Positions 43,874 through 55,670 of a stretch of DNA of 64,000 nt are shown one piece after another (the first letter of the stretch is position 1; each line of letters opens with the position of its first letter). The DNA is taken from positions 56,752,855-56,816,854 of the forward strand of contig OX326960.1 of the NCBI GenBank assembly GCA_946800325.1, read 5' to 3'. The position numbers and the translations under genes are program-made. Origin of the DNA: Luzula sylvatica (lineage: Eukaryota > Streptophyta > Magnoliopsida > Poales > Juncaceae). The notes beneath the pieces were generated by a model. It was not told where the DNA came from. It saw nothing but the letters and a program-made list of their open reading frames with translations, and made no database searches.

Positions 43874-44905
43874 GGGCTTATTTGTTTTGAGGGATTAGAT
43901 GGAATAGGATTTCAATATTCGGGATAAACCGAAAATTTCTTGTTTGTTTTGAAGGATTAAATGAGATAGTATTTCTTGTCCCAGTACTTCGTACTCCCAT
44001 TTCAAAATCGGTATTACAAATTCATGGATAGAGCTATCCATGTATTTGATTATAATATTATTTCTTTAAATTATATTCATGAACAATAATTATATTATAT
44101 TAAACAACAATAATAATATATTATGTACTATTTTATAATGTAATATAATAAAATTTAAAACAATTTATAATATAATATAAAACAATATAACATAATATAA
44201 TATATTATAATATAATATAATATAACATAATATAATATAATATAAAATATTATAATATAATATAATATAATATAATGTAATATAATATAAACCAATATAA
44301 TATAAAACACTATAAAACAATATAATATAATATAAAATAATATAATATAATATTGTATAATATAATACAATATAATATAATATAACATCAGATAACAACA
44401 TAAAAAATATATACTATAATATAAAACAATATAATATAATATAATATAATATAATATAATATAATATAATATAAATTAATATAAATTAATTAAAGTAATA
44501 TAATATAAATTAATTAAAGTAATATAATATAATATTACATTACATTATATTATATTATATAATAAGAATTAAATGACATACATATAATATTATATTAAAT
44601 TATATAAAGTTATTTTATGATATAATATAATATAATATTATATTATATAATAAGAATTGAAGTAATATAATATAATATAATACAATATTATATTATACAA
44701 TAAAATAATATAAATATAATATTTTATAATATTCAAATATTCAAATCCTGGATTTTGTATCAAAGAACCAAACAAGGAATTTGATATACATGATTTCAAA
44801 ATACAACAAATCAAACAACTCACATGGATTACCAAATACATGGATAGTGAAATACATGTATTTCACTATCCATGTATATCACAATCCCTCGAAACAAACA
44901 AGCCC
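43874..44905. mobile_element. TIR element (PIF/Harbinger-like), TATAA-rich core
   Basis: Left end GGGCTTATTTGTTTTGAGGG, inverse of right end GGGCTTGTTTGTTTCGAGGG; TAC on both flanks (43871-43873 and 44906-44908), a 3-bp duplication of the size used by Harbinger elements though not the usual TWA. The core (44090-44720) is a (TATAA)n-like microsatellite; inner arms include ACATGGATAG/CTATCCATGT palindromes. 1032 bases, non-coding; Ile/Tyr open frames here are artefacts. Confidence 0.78.
44090..44720. repeat. ATAAT/TATAA pentanucleotide-rich tract
   Basis: Hundreds of bases of ATAATATAAT-type sequence, the expanded core of the TIR element above. Confidence 0.9.
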
Positions 44906-46785
44906 TACATTTTTTGCGAAAAAAGGTGGAAAAAAGGAGAAAAATAAATCCTTGAATAATAAGCATTTATCATGAATTCTTTATAGGAGACTATATTATT
45001 TATAGTATGTATGGAGAAGTGAAAAAGCAAAATTCTGCTTCTATGAGCTGTCACGATAACATAACAGAGCACCGTTGCTTTGGAATTTCGATTCTTTTTG
45101 ACGACCATTTATGCAGGAGACAACAAAAGTTTCTCTCTCTGCATGTGTACTCCAAATAGAAGTTACATTTTGCTAGAACAGTTCTTATAAAACGTGATTA
45201 TATCCTTATTGATGAAAAAATATTGTTTTATTTATTTAAATCATGATTATTCATCATTAGATTGAATAGTTTTCTTTTCCCTTAAGACTCTAATATAATA
45301 GTAATACTCAAATACAAATTACGTGGCTAATTTAAACAGGGCGAGAAAATAACACGCCTAATAAAAACAAGAGTCGGTTGTATAATTTAGTAGTACGTAC
45401 CAATCAGAAAGTAGTTCATTTTTTTATTCTACGCATCCAACCACAAATATTAAATTTTTTTTAGTAAAAGAAATATTAAAAATGAGGAATGAGAGAAAAT
45501 TGAGCAAACTAGGGCCTCTTATATAGTTCAGATATGTATAGGAAAATGATTTTTTGATTTACTTGACAAAAATATTTGGGATTGCAAAAGCAAACAAGTA
45601 TTTCACCAACAATTAAATATTTTATGAACCAAACAACAATAATACAAGTATATATTTTTTTGATGACACAATATACTAAATTATTAATTATTTATACAGT
45701 TCGGTGAAAATCGAGAATGAGTCATGTTCTTCCTAATTCTAATTAAGATCTATTTGCGTATCATAAATTCAGTTTGTATAGTATAATTTCTTTGCAAATT
45801 ATGTCGGCATATTAATTTAGGCCCTCAACTTCTGTTGTGAGGTTTTCATTTATTTCCAAATATTTTTTAATAAAATCACTTAACTATTCCAATGAGCCAT
45901 TGTAATGTTTTCAATAAATTTTAAAATCATTTCACCGCCTATATTTATTTCAGTAATTAATTGATTAGCAAAATCAAACAAAAAAAATGAAAAAAAGAGT
46001 AGTGGGACCCATTTCCATGAGATGCTTGTTATCATGATTCATTCACCTATAAACCTAAGAAGGAAAATCTTGAGATCTCCATTTTGCACACTTAGATATA
46101 TATACTTTCCAAATCTTATACGAATTACTATTTTTAAATAATTAGCCCCGGAATTTTATTTCTCAATAATTTTTGAACATTCTCAAGAAGAAGCCAAATC
46201 ACTTCAATTGTTTACTTGTTTGATTATCATATGTAGATAATCTCAATTATTGGTTGAATCATTGATTTTGCAGCAATGTTAATTCTACATTACTAGTTAA
46301 CTATTTATAATTATTTTAAATGATCTCACTATGTCATATCATCCTAATGATTTTGAATTCATAATTTTGATATTAGTGAGGAGTTTGATCATGTATTGAG
46401 TTATATAACGAGATATATATTATTATTGTATATATAATGAGAAACGGATATATCTATTATATTAATTATTTTAAATGGTTCTCTTCATATTTCATATTTT
46501 TTCCTTTTCTTTTTATTTGAAAAATAAAAAATACTAATTGAAATATTATGGTGTCTTGTCAAAATACATCTTTTTATAAGACTTGAAATTGTATAACTAT
46601 TTTAACATATATAGCCATTACTCATGTATCGTAATTCATATGCTGACATAATTTTTCTTATTATTTTGTTGAAGGGTTTGAATTTAATTTTTTATTTTTA
46701 AATAGGGTACTATTTAGAACCTCACCGTCACCTTTTTAGCTTGTGAATATAAAATATCTCCGCAAAAATCAAATATGTGCAGGTC
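44906..46785. other. AT-rich intergenic DNA, no gene seen
   Basis: No coding, RNA or bounded repeat was recognised in about 1.9 kb. Confidence 0.5.
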
Positions 46786-46963
46786 TAAAAATCCGATATT
46801 GCGCTTGGAGTGTAATTTACATATGATTACCGATATTGCACGACATTGCGACGATATTACGGCATATTGCGGCGCTATTTAGTACGCTGCGGTGTTACGT
46901 TTTATAAATATTTATTGCAATTTGCGCTATGGCGGCGCAATTGCGCCGCAATTTAAATCACTA
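46786..46963. mobile_element. MITE family M1, copy 2
   Basis: Shares with 29395-29573 and 54287-54469 the ordered landmarks GGAGTGTAATTTACAT, GATTACCGATATTGC, GCGGCGCTATTTAGTA, TTTATAAATATTTATTGC, GCGCTATGGCGGCGCAATT and AATTTAAATCACT. Confidence 0.75.
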
Positions 46964-47660
46964 ATTTACACCTTGAACTAAATATTGTTTATGTTATCGA
47001 TTTTCTTTTGAATTTTTATATATTATGTTTGGAAGGACACATGTCATTGTAGGAAGTCTATATTTTTAATATAATATTGAATCACAGTTTTCTTTTGTAT
47101 TTATAGAAAAATATAAACACTATATTCATATCCTCTAAAAATATCTGCTTCGTTTTTCTTTGTAATTTATATTAAAAAATAATGTAATAATACATATTAA
47201 TATTTTAATACTCAATTTAAAATCATACAAGACTCTGTTACTCTCAAGTTTTAATCCAATAATTTCGTATCCATATTACAATCTAATGTTTAAAAATTTA
47301 TAAATATACATGATTATGTGCTTTTAAAATCATCATAGTTCATCTCTTTCTGTTTTTATGTTGCAAGACTTGAAAGTTTGTGTTCGTTATGAGAAAATAC
47401 AAATCTCAAAAAAATTTTAATGATAAAATATTACAAACAAAAATTATGTAAAACCTATACATTTTTTTTAATTAATTTCATATAAATTTATAATACGTAT
47501 GTTTTAACTAATTTCGAGATTTGAATTTTTTTAATAATGAGACAAAATTCTTAAACCAACATAACAAATTAACCATTAATTTTTTTTCTACAAAAGAACA
47601 ACATAATTCCGAAAAAAAACTAATATGTTAACAACATGATAAATATGGATGTTATCATTT
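46964..47660. other. AT-rich upstream DNA, no feature seen
   Basis: Spacer before the kinase promoter; nothing recognised. Confidence 0.45.
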
Positions 47661-47782
47661 GCCAGTTACAACAATTACAAATTCAAGAGAAGACCAATCT
47701 GGGGGTAGAAATTGGCAAAAAATAACAGCCTCCATAGAAAAGCTAAATTTAGAGATAAATCGAACGTCTCACAGAAAATTGC

Positions 47783-47790
47783 CACGTGTC
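47783..47790 (+). promoter_or_regulatory. G-box/ABRE motif upstream of the PB1 kinase
   Basis: CACGTGTC, a G-box with ABA-responsive-element core, about 890 bases before the ATG and just upstream of a GC-rich leader (47800-47995). The leader probably contains an intron: a donor near 47995 (TTGTAG/GTTTATT) and an acceptor TTTGCAG/GAACCG at 48611. Inference from sequence alone. Confidence 0.4.
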
Positions 47791-48672
47791 GGGGAGTCTC
47801 GCATTTAGCCAGCGCCAGGGCTTCGGTTCCCTTCTCTCGCCGTAAGGCGAAGCCATCCCCCTTTCTCTCCCAACGCGCCTTTCCACACTGTTTCCCTAAC
47901 CAACCAAGCTTATTCATGGCCGTTTAACCGGCCTTTCCAATCGAATATTCTTGGTTTTATCTCGATTCTCAACCCCCAACTCGCGCTATTGTAGGTTTAT
48001 TCCGTTTCTTTTTCTCTTTTCCCCTCACTTTAGTTTAGTTTTGGCTTTTTCCCCCTTTCAATTATTAGAAACATATTTTGAGAAGAGCGTAATAGGTAAT
48101 AATTTGTTCTTTGGTCTTTAGTTTTTCAATGAATTTTTTATTTTATTCTTTTCATTTGTCGATTTTGTTTGTATCTTCGTTCAATTGATTGAATGGTTTT
48201 GCTTCCATTCATACCCTTTTATTTCAGTTACCCCTTTTCTATTGATTTTATGGGATTTGATTATCTTGTATGATTAGAAAGGCAAAAACGTTTGTTCCGA
48301 TTTCATGTTTGTAATCGTTTCCCTCTTCGGTAGATTTTATTTTTGGTAGTTGCCTTTTGAATTTCTAAATTGTTTCGTTTTGGGTCGATTTACCTCCTCC
48401 TCCTTATACACGCCGACTCAAATTTCCTTCTTCGTCATGTTACTTCCTATCATTGAACACTCGAGTTTGGTGTACTTATATTTCATTCATCCAAATCTTT
48501 CCCTTATTGATTCATGCAATCTTTTTCATTGCATTCTATTTCATCCATCAAACGATTCAATTCCCCTTTATGTTATTCCTAATTTATTTCCATTACTTAT
48601 TCCATTTGCAGGAACCGTCTACCAACAGTAGAACGAGAAAGTTGATTTCTTTTTCATTATCGCAAGACAAAC

Positions 48673-51600
48673 ATGGACGAATCAGACTCCACGCCCATAA
48701 CGGATCCCGCAACCGAACCCGTTAACCCAGAATCCCCATCTGGACTTCGTTTAGCAAAATTCCTCTGCAGTTTTGGCGGCTCGATCCTCCCCCGCCCACT
48801 TGACGGACGACTCCGGTACGTGGGCGGCGAGACCCGCATCATAACCGTACCGCACGACGTGTCCTTCTCCAACCTCCTTCTAAAAATGCAGGAGGCCTTT
48901 GATGGCGTGGACTTAATCAAGTACCAACAACCTGACGAAGATCTAGACGCTCTCGTTTCCGTGGTCAATGACGATGACCTCGTCAACATGATGGACGAGT
49001 ACGACAAGTTGATCTCTTGCGGCGAGGCCTTCACGAGACTGCGAATCTTTCTCTTCTCTCTAAACCAATTGGATTGCGAAACCGAGTCTCCTATTTACTA
49101 CGAGGCGAGTGAGAGGGACGGAGAGAGACGCTACGTGGACGCATTGAATTGCTTAATCGATCCTAAAACTGGTCTTAATTCGTCCGATACCGAAGCCGGT
49201 TTGACTGGAAACGGTAGCTTGAGGCATTTAAATGTACCGCGTTCATGGAGCGCGGGTTATTTATCCCCGAAACCGTTTAGGGACCATTCGGGCCCCACTT
49301 CTCCTTCGACGGTTAAATTCCAAGTTGGATCTGAAGAACCGAACGACCCGTGGATACCAGATAAATCTGGGTTTCCTTGCAGTTTGGGCAAATACGTGGA
49401 CGGTAATGGAAGTTTCTGCGAGAACTGCCACACGCCGTATCGTCAGTACGCCGACCCGCCACACAGGTACTACACAGGTCAAACGGGTCACTTTAACTGC
49501 GGCATTAATAACAACCCTTGCAATGAGAACGATGCTTCTTATCATTACTATCATAACGATCCTCACGGGAATGATAATAGGATGTGGGCCCCTCCTCCTC
49601 CTCCCAATTATCATCGAGTACCCGTACCGGACCCATACATGGTACTTGATGGAAACAGAATTAACTACCCGTATCAGCATGGAAACATGTACGAAGACAA
49701 CAACGCGCGATATTTTAACAATCACCATGTTGTCGGTACCGAGATGAGTACCAACGAAATGTTTCATACCAATAATTCGCAACAACGATACGGCGAAATG
49801 GAGAGTTTATTTCAGGTTCCTCAGAATGTCCCCCCAATTCCATCTCTCAGACGCAAAATTCAACCTGCCCCCTCACCCATCAATGGCGTTATTAACCCCC
49901 AATTCGGCGTAATTAACCCACAAATTATTAGGGGTACCCAAGATGGTACCCCCAATGGTGGTGGCATGATAAATCCCCAATTTGGAAGCCCTAATGGTGG
50001 TATGATAAATACCCAATTTGGAACCCCAAAAGGTGGTATGATAAATCCTCAGTTTGGAACCCTAAATGGTGGTTCGATAAATCCCCAATTTGGAAACCCT
50101 AATGGTGGTATGATAAATCCTCAGTTTGGAACCCCAAATGGTGGTACGATAAATCCCCAATTTGGAAACCCTAATGGTGGTACAATAAATCCTCAGTTTG
50201 GAACCCCAAATGGTGGTACGATAAATCCCCAATTTGGAACCCTAAATGGTGGTTCGATAAATCCCCAATTGGGAACTGCAAATGGTGGTATGATAAATCC
50301 TCAATTTGGAACCCTAAATGGTGGCTCGATAAATCCTCAATTTGGAACCCTAAATGGCGGTACGATAAATCCTCAATCCGGAACCCTAAATGGCGGTACG
50401 ATAAATCCTCAATTCGGAACCCTCAATGGTGGCTCAATAAATCCTCAATTTGGAACCCTAAATGGCGGTACCATAAATCCTCAATCCGGAACCCTTAATG
50501 GCGGTATGATAAATCCTCAATTCGGAACTGCAAATGGTGGTATGATAAATCCTCCATTTGTTAGGGTTACCCCAGATGGAACCCGAAATGGTGGAATGAG
50601 AGTGAACCCAATTTTTGTTGGAGGGATTAAAGGTGGTTTTGGAATCGGTACGCCAGAAGCAAGCCCTAGACCGCCTCTGCAAGAGTATAATGGATCTAGA
50701 CTTAACCCAAATGGTAATGGTAATGGACTTCTCCAGTGCCAACCTGGAACGGAGACTCCAGTTCCGGAGACTCCATCTCCCGATTCGGCAAATCCTGTCA
50801 CCCCTTTGTCAGCAAAGTCTGTGAAAGAGCCGGAGAAAGAGATCGAAACAGAGTCTCTTGTCGTACCGAACGGCAATGAGGAGAGACAAACTGGAGAGGA
50901 ATCAAATGTATGCTTGTCAGAGGTGGTCGAATCGGCTAAAAATATATCTTTACAAGGTGATGTGGCCAAAGAAGAACAGATAAATGCTGACGAAGCAGAA
51001 AAGACGAAGGCTGGCGAAACAGACTCCTCGCATGCAGTTTCACCTGTGGAAGACCATGATGAGCAGAGCGGTGACGCGGATCACGAGGCAGAAACGGAAG
51101 GCCATGAAGAACAGGAAAAAGATACCTCGAAAATCGAATCCAGTTCTGCCGAACAAGAAGCTCGCGATAAAGGCCTTCAGGTTTTATGATCTATCTATAA
51201 GTTTAATAATTTCTCGTGAATTAATAATGCTAATTAAATTATTTAATTTAATTTAATTTAATGCATGTAGACCATTAAGAATGAAGATTTGGAGGAAGTA
51301 AGAGAGTTGGGACACGGTACGTACGGTTCGGTGTTTCACGGGAAATGGAGAGGTTCGGACGTGGCAATCAAAAAAATCAAAGCCAGCTGTTTTGCAGGGC
51401 GTCCCTCCGAGAGAGAGAAACTCGTACATACCCTTTATTCATTTCATTTATTTATTTAAATAAATAATTGTTTTTTTGTAATTAATTTATTTAATACGTA
51501 CAAAACAGATTGCGGATTTCTGGAAGGAGGCGTATATACTGAGCTTGTTGCATCATCCGAATGTCGTGTCGTTTTACGGAGTCGTGCGTGACGGACCCGA

Positions 51601-52504
51601 CGGCAGCTTGGCTACGGTTACCGAGTTCATGGTTAACGGCTCTCTCAAACAATTCTTGCACAAAAAAGACAGGTATATTTTTGATATTATGCAATTTTTA
51701 TTTGTTGATGGAAATATATGTTTGATAATTTTGGTTTTGATTTGGATAGGACAATAGATAGGAGGAAGAGGTTGATTATAGCAATGGATGCGGCGTTTGG
51801 AATGGAGTATTTGCACGGTAAAAACATTGTGCATTTCGATCTCAAATGCGAGAATTTGTTGGTTAATATGAGGGACCCGCAGCGTCCTGTTTGCAAAGTA
51901 ATTATTTATATATATATATATTTTTTTGGAATTTATAATTGATTGTTAGTTAATTTTTATTTTTTTTGAAGATTGGAGATTTAGGGTTATCGAAGATTAA
52001 GCAGCATACATTGGTATCTGGCGGTGTAAGGGGAACTTTGCCGTGGATGGCTCCTGAGCTTCTGAGCGGAAAAAGTAACATGGTTTCAGAAAAGGTATAT
52101 TCTCATTTAATAAATTGTTGATATATTGAATGATGATTTTATTTTCTTTTAGATCGATGTATATTCCTTCGGGATTTGCATGTGGGAGCTTCTAACCGGT
52201 GAAGAGCCGTATGCTGAAATGCCCACTGCTTCTATCATTGGTATTATTATTATTCTAATTTTTTCTATTTATATAAATTGGCATAATTATATATAAAATT
52301 GTGCTTATTATGATTATGTAATTATTGATAATATCAGGGGACTTAATCAATAATACGCTTCGACCAGTGATTCCTACATGGTGCGACCCAGAGTGGAAAT
52401 CTCTAATGCAGACTTGCTGGGAATCAGATCCAACTCAGAGACCGTCTTTTTCTGATATTTCTCAAAAATTACGTAAAATGGCTTCTGCTGTTAATGTCAA
52501 GTGA
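48673..52504 (+). CDS. PB1-domain Raf-like MAPKKK (group B type)
   Basis: Seven exons: 48673-51180, 51271-51423, 51509-51672, 51750-51897, 51972-52094, 52153-52240, 52338-52504; 1116 residues. A PB1 domain occupies about residues 31-125 ([54 protein letters not shown]). A long disordered linker follows with the 12-residue repeat array (430-632) and an acidic Glu-rich segment before the kinase. The C-terminal kinase domain (837-1110) has GHGTYG (850-855), VAIK with Lys870, HFDLKCEN with Asp972 (HFD in place of HRD, usual in this subgroup), GDLG with Asp994 and [11 protein letters not shown]. The catalytic residues are intact, so it should be active. Related plant kinases act in hormone, CO2 and osmotic signalling; the target here is unknown. 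ATG at 48673 directly precedes the PB1 region. Confidence 0.93.
49960..50568 (+). repeat. 36-bp coding minisatellite in the kinase linker
   Basis: About 16 full copies and one partial of a 36-base unit encoding GG(M/T/S)INPQFGT(L/P)N. The unit length is a multiple of three, so copy-number change keeps frame. Variation is mostly at three positions (Met/Thr/Ser; Leu/Pro/Ala; Phe/Ser/Leu). An incomplete precursor ([13 protein letters not shown]) lies just before it. No known domain. Confidence 0.92.
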
Positions 52505-54286
52505 TCCTTCTTTTTTCACGGGATAAAGACAAAAAAATATACAATTACATTAAACTTATTTTCGTTTTTTATACTGGTATTTCTTGTTGTTCGAATTGAT
52601 GAAAATATGTGTTGTACAGTGAATGAAGTTACTTATATGTTGTTATATTGGTGGTGCACCTTACTACTTATACATGTAAGTTTTTTTTTCTCGTGACAAA
52701 GAAATATAGGAAAATCATTTTTCACTTTTTTTTATGATATTCATGAAATCTGTTTACTTATGCTGTTGTTTTTGTTTCAGGTTTCGATTTGTTGCGGAGT
52801 TGAGAAGTGTGGTTTGCGTATTATGGAGTTATGCTTTAATAATGGATGAGAATTGGTTTGTTGTGTGTAAATAAGCTTTTCGAGACGACTCCATCGAGGG
52901 GTTTTCTGGTGTTTCCTCTTTTTAAAATTATATTTCGACACAGTTTTGATTATTTTTTATCTATAAATTGTGTCCCGAATAAAAAGATTGTCAACAAAAC
53001 CATCTCAGATTTGGTATATATTAAGATGTTTTACAAAAATAAATAAATGTTATCCTGGATGGAGAAAATGAATTATCTTAATAATGTTATAAATCAAAGG
53101 AAAAGTAAATATATGAGAAGATAGATAGAAAGATAAATATTATTGGATATATTTCAGGGTACAAATAATTATAATTATTATATACTTATAAAGTTAGCAG
53201 AAATATTGAAATCATATGCTTCTACGTCACTATCTTGATTTGTAGTTGTTTGATCACGATCAAATGGTCTGAAGTTTAACACGCGGCACATATGTCCCCC
53301 GGACGTGTTATCCACCACCGTCCACATTTCTTTGTACTCTCCGTCCCATATAGGTATAACAACCCCCAAAAAACACCCTATCTCCGTCTCATTTTTTGCT
53401 CTTTTCTACGCCCCCTCTCTCTATCCTGTCCGGTGCTAAAGACGCCAGCTACTTCCCTTCACCTCTCTTTTCTTCGTCTCTGTCCAGTGCTCAAGACGAC
53501 GGTCACAAAGAGGTGAAGATAAAACCGACTCTGAGACCTAGAAGACGACGTTCAAGCAAATCTAGATCTGTTCGAGCATTATTTTCGCACCCGATACTTC
53601 TTCTTTTTATATGTGAGTTTTCCTGATTTTGTGTTTGATTTGTGGTTTTTGTTAATAATATAGTCATACTTATATTTATAGTGTGGTATGAAACATCTCT
53701 GAACTCAAAGAGAGACATCCTTCAGATTAACTCTTACTCTTTCATCAATGTCCTTTCGTATGCATGAAGAAACAAACTCATTAAAAATCTCGCAAACGAA
53801 GTGAAGACATATAATTCAATGAATTGAAGAAGTTATGAGAAATACAAAACATTTGTGATCGTAGAACTGTTATAAAGTTTTTCTTTGGATGCTTATAACA
53901 TAAATATATGCATTGTTAAATCTTTACTAGACAAAACTCAACAGGAAAAAATCCTAGTAAAAAATAGTTCAATATTGTTATGTTCATATATATATCATAA
54001 GTTGTCTAGTTAAAAATCTTGCCAAGAAAATTCAGTAAGATAAAACATGATCAATGAAAAAATAGTGTATTGCGTTTTATTTCTCCATGTTATGGATACA
54101 AATATTCCGAAGATTATAAAGCTCAATCTTTTGCACTAATTGTTTAGAAAACTTAGTTGCAAGTGACAAACTAAATTTTCTTCATGAAAATATTGAATAT
54201 TTTTGTAATTCATGACATATATTTAATACTTTGTCTCAAATATGTTACTTAAGTAGTTACCTTGTGGAACTCTTCAAGAGTTCTAA
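52505..54286. other. Kinase 3' flank and spacer, no gene called
   Basis: A 63-residue minus-strand frame at 53178-53369 (begins GVVIPIWDGEYKEMWTVVDN) has protein-like composition but no known domain, start context or partner exon. 53390-53560 is C/T-rich with a twice-used word (CTGTCC(G/A)GTGCT(A/C)AAGACG). No other signal seen. Confidence 0.4.
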
Positions 54287-54469
54287 CCAATGTTTTAAAT
54301 TGCGATATAGCGGTTCATTGTGTTTGGACTGTAATTTACATATAATCACTGATATTGCGCGATATTTCCGCGATATTGCGACGCTATTTAGTAAGTTGTG
54401 ATGTTGCGATGTTGCGCTTTATAAATATTTATTGCGATTTGCGCTATGGCGGCACAATTTAAATCACCG
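54287..54469. mobile_element. MITE family M1, copy 3, with 7-bp TSD
   Basis: GTTCTAA flanks both ends (54280-54286 and 54470-54476). Ends CCAATGTTTTAAATTGCGAT and, inverted, CGGTGATTTAAATTGTGCCG are imperfect inverted repeats. Interior landmarks match 29395-29573 and 46786-46963. 183 bases. Confidence 0.8.
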
Positions 54470-54476
54470 GTTCTAA

Positions 54477-55418
54477 TAATCATAAATTAAATAAAATTTA
54501 TTTGCGATAAATACACATTTATGAATTTGATCAATGATATCGACATTTCGTTTTCCTTTCAATAAATACTAAAACGATTATGTCATATATACTCATATTA
54601 CTTAAATTCATACACATATGTTTGTAATTTAATAAATATATACCGCAAGAGTTTAAATAATTTGCTCCATACATTTTAAATCCTAAGTGAATTTGAATGA
54701 ATATTGTAATCAAATGACCATAAAATAATCTCTTATAATGTAAACAAGACACATTTTGAGTCCTTCAAAAACAGTTAAAACTAAATTAAAAAGTAAGTAT
54801 AAAGTGCATCATCACAATGAGGTGTTTCGGACTTGCGAGTCCATCAATTTCACTTTCATCAATTGATCTAATTATATATCTTCATTTTTATTAATTGTCA
54901 TTTCCAAATGCATATACAAACTTTTAGATAAATGTACTTTCAATTTTCTAGTATAGACATAATTTTGAAATCTCAATATTTTAATAATTTCAATATTGTC
55001 GGGTACTTAAACCTTTTAAAAAATTATACAATTATTACCAGCTTTTACTAATTAATATTTCAATATCATTTTCAAATTGATATATTATATTAGAAGTATT
55101 AATAATTTCGATTATATCAACTTTTTGTCAAACTTTTTCTATTGCTTGGATTTTATTGTCGGAACCGATTGGTCGACCCGCTCTAAACATATATCAAACT
55201 CAAAAATTCAAAGAAAGTTTACTACAAATATGAACATTTAATATTGAAAATTTGAGTAATAATCATTCTTGTATGACGAAAGTACAATCTTTTTCGCCAG
55301 ACCCTCTGACGAAAAAATTAGAGTTGCAGTTATAGAAGTTGCTAACTATTTTTACAAATTGGGCTTTTGATATGATCAGGTTATGTGTCAAAAAGATTCC
55401 CTTTCACCATAAACAAAT
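54477..55418. other. AT-rich intergenic DNA, no feature seen
   Basis: No coding, RNA or bounded repeat recognised. Confidence 0.45.
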
Positions 55419-55670
55419 TTTACTTTGCCCCAAATTTCACCATTACATCTCTATATTCTCAGCAACACACTTAATTAACATGACAATTAACAAGGATCAT
55501 ATAAGTAATAATCTATTAATATGTTAATCAAGAATTGTTAATTGATATGGATTTTAATTATATATAAATTAATATTTTTTTATGAGAAATGTATTAATTA
55601 TCATGTTAATTAAATGTATTAATTATGATATAGAGGATGTGATGGTGAAATCTAGGGACATGGGTAAATG
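55419..55670. mobile_element. Foldback MITE, family F
   Basis: Left TTTACTTTGCCCCAAATTTC(ACC), right side GATGGTGAAATCTAGGGACA; centre rich in TTAATTAAC and self-complementary, with ACATCTCTATATTCTC and its inverse GATATAGAGGATGT. Same family as 24111, 58563 and 63556. Confidence 0.7.

Noticed and set aside
44155..44841. Ile/Tyr-rich minus-strand open frames
   Set aside because: Reading of the ATAAT-rich transposon core.
48657..49034. 125-residue antisense open frame over the PB1 region
   Set aside because: Shadow of the kinase coding strand.
49261..49785. 174-residue antisense open frame inside the kinase gene
   Set aside because: Shadow of the long first kinase exon, which has a recognised PB1 domain on the plus strand.
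53178..53369. 63-residue minus-strand open frame with protein-like composition
   Set aside because: No known domain, no upstream or downstream exon that continues it, and no transcript evidence; kept only as a remark.
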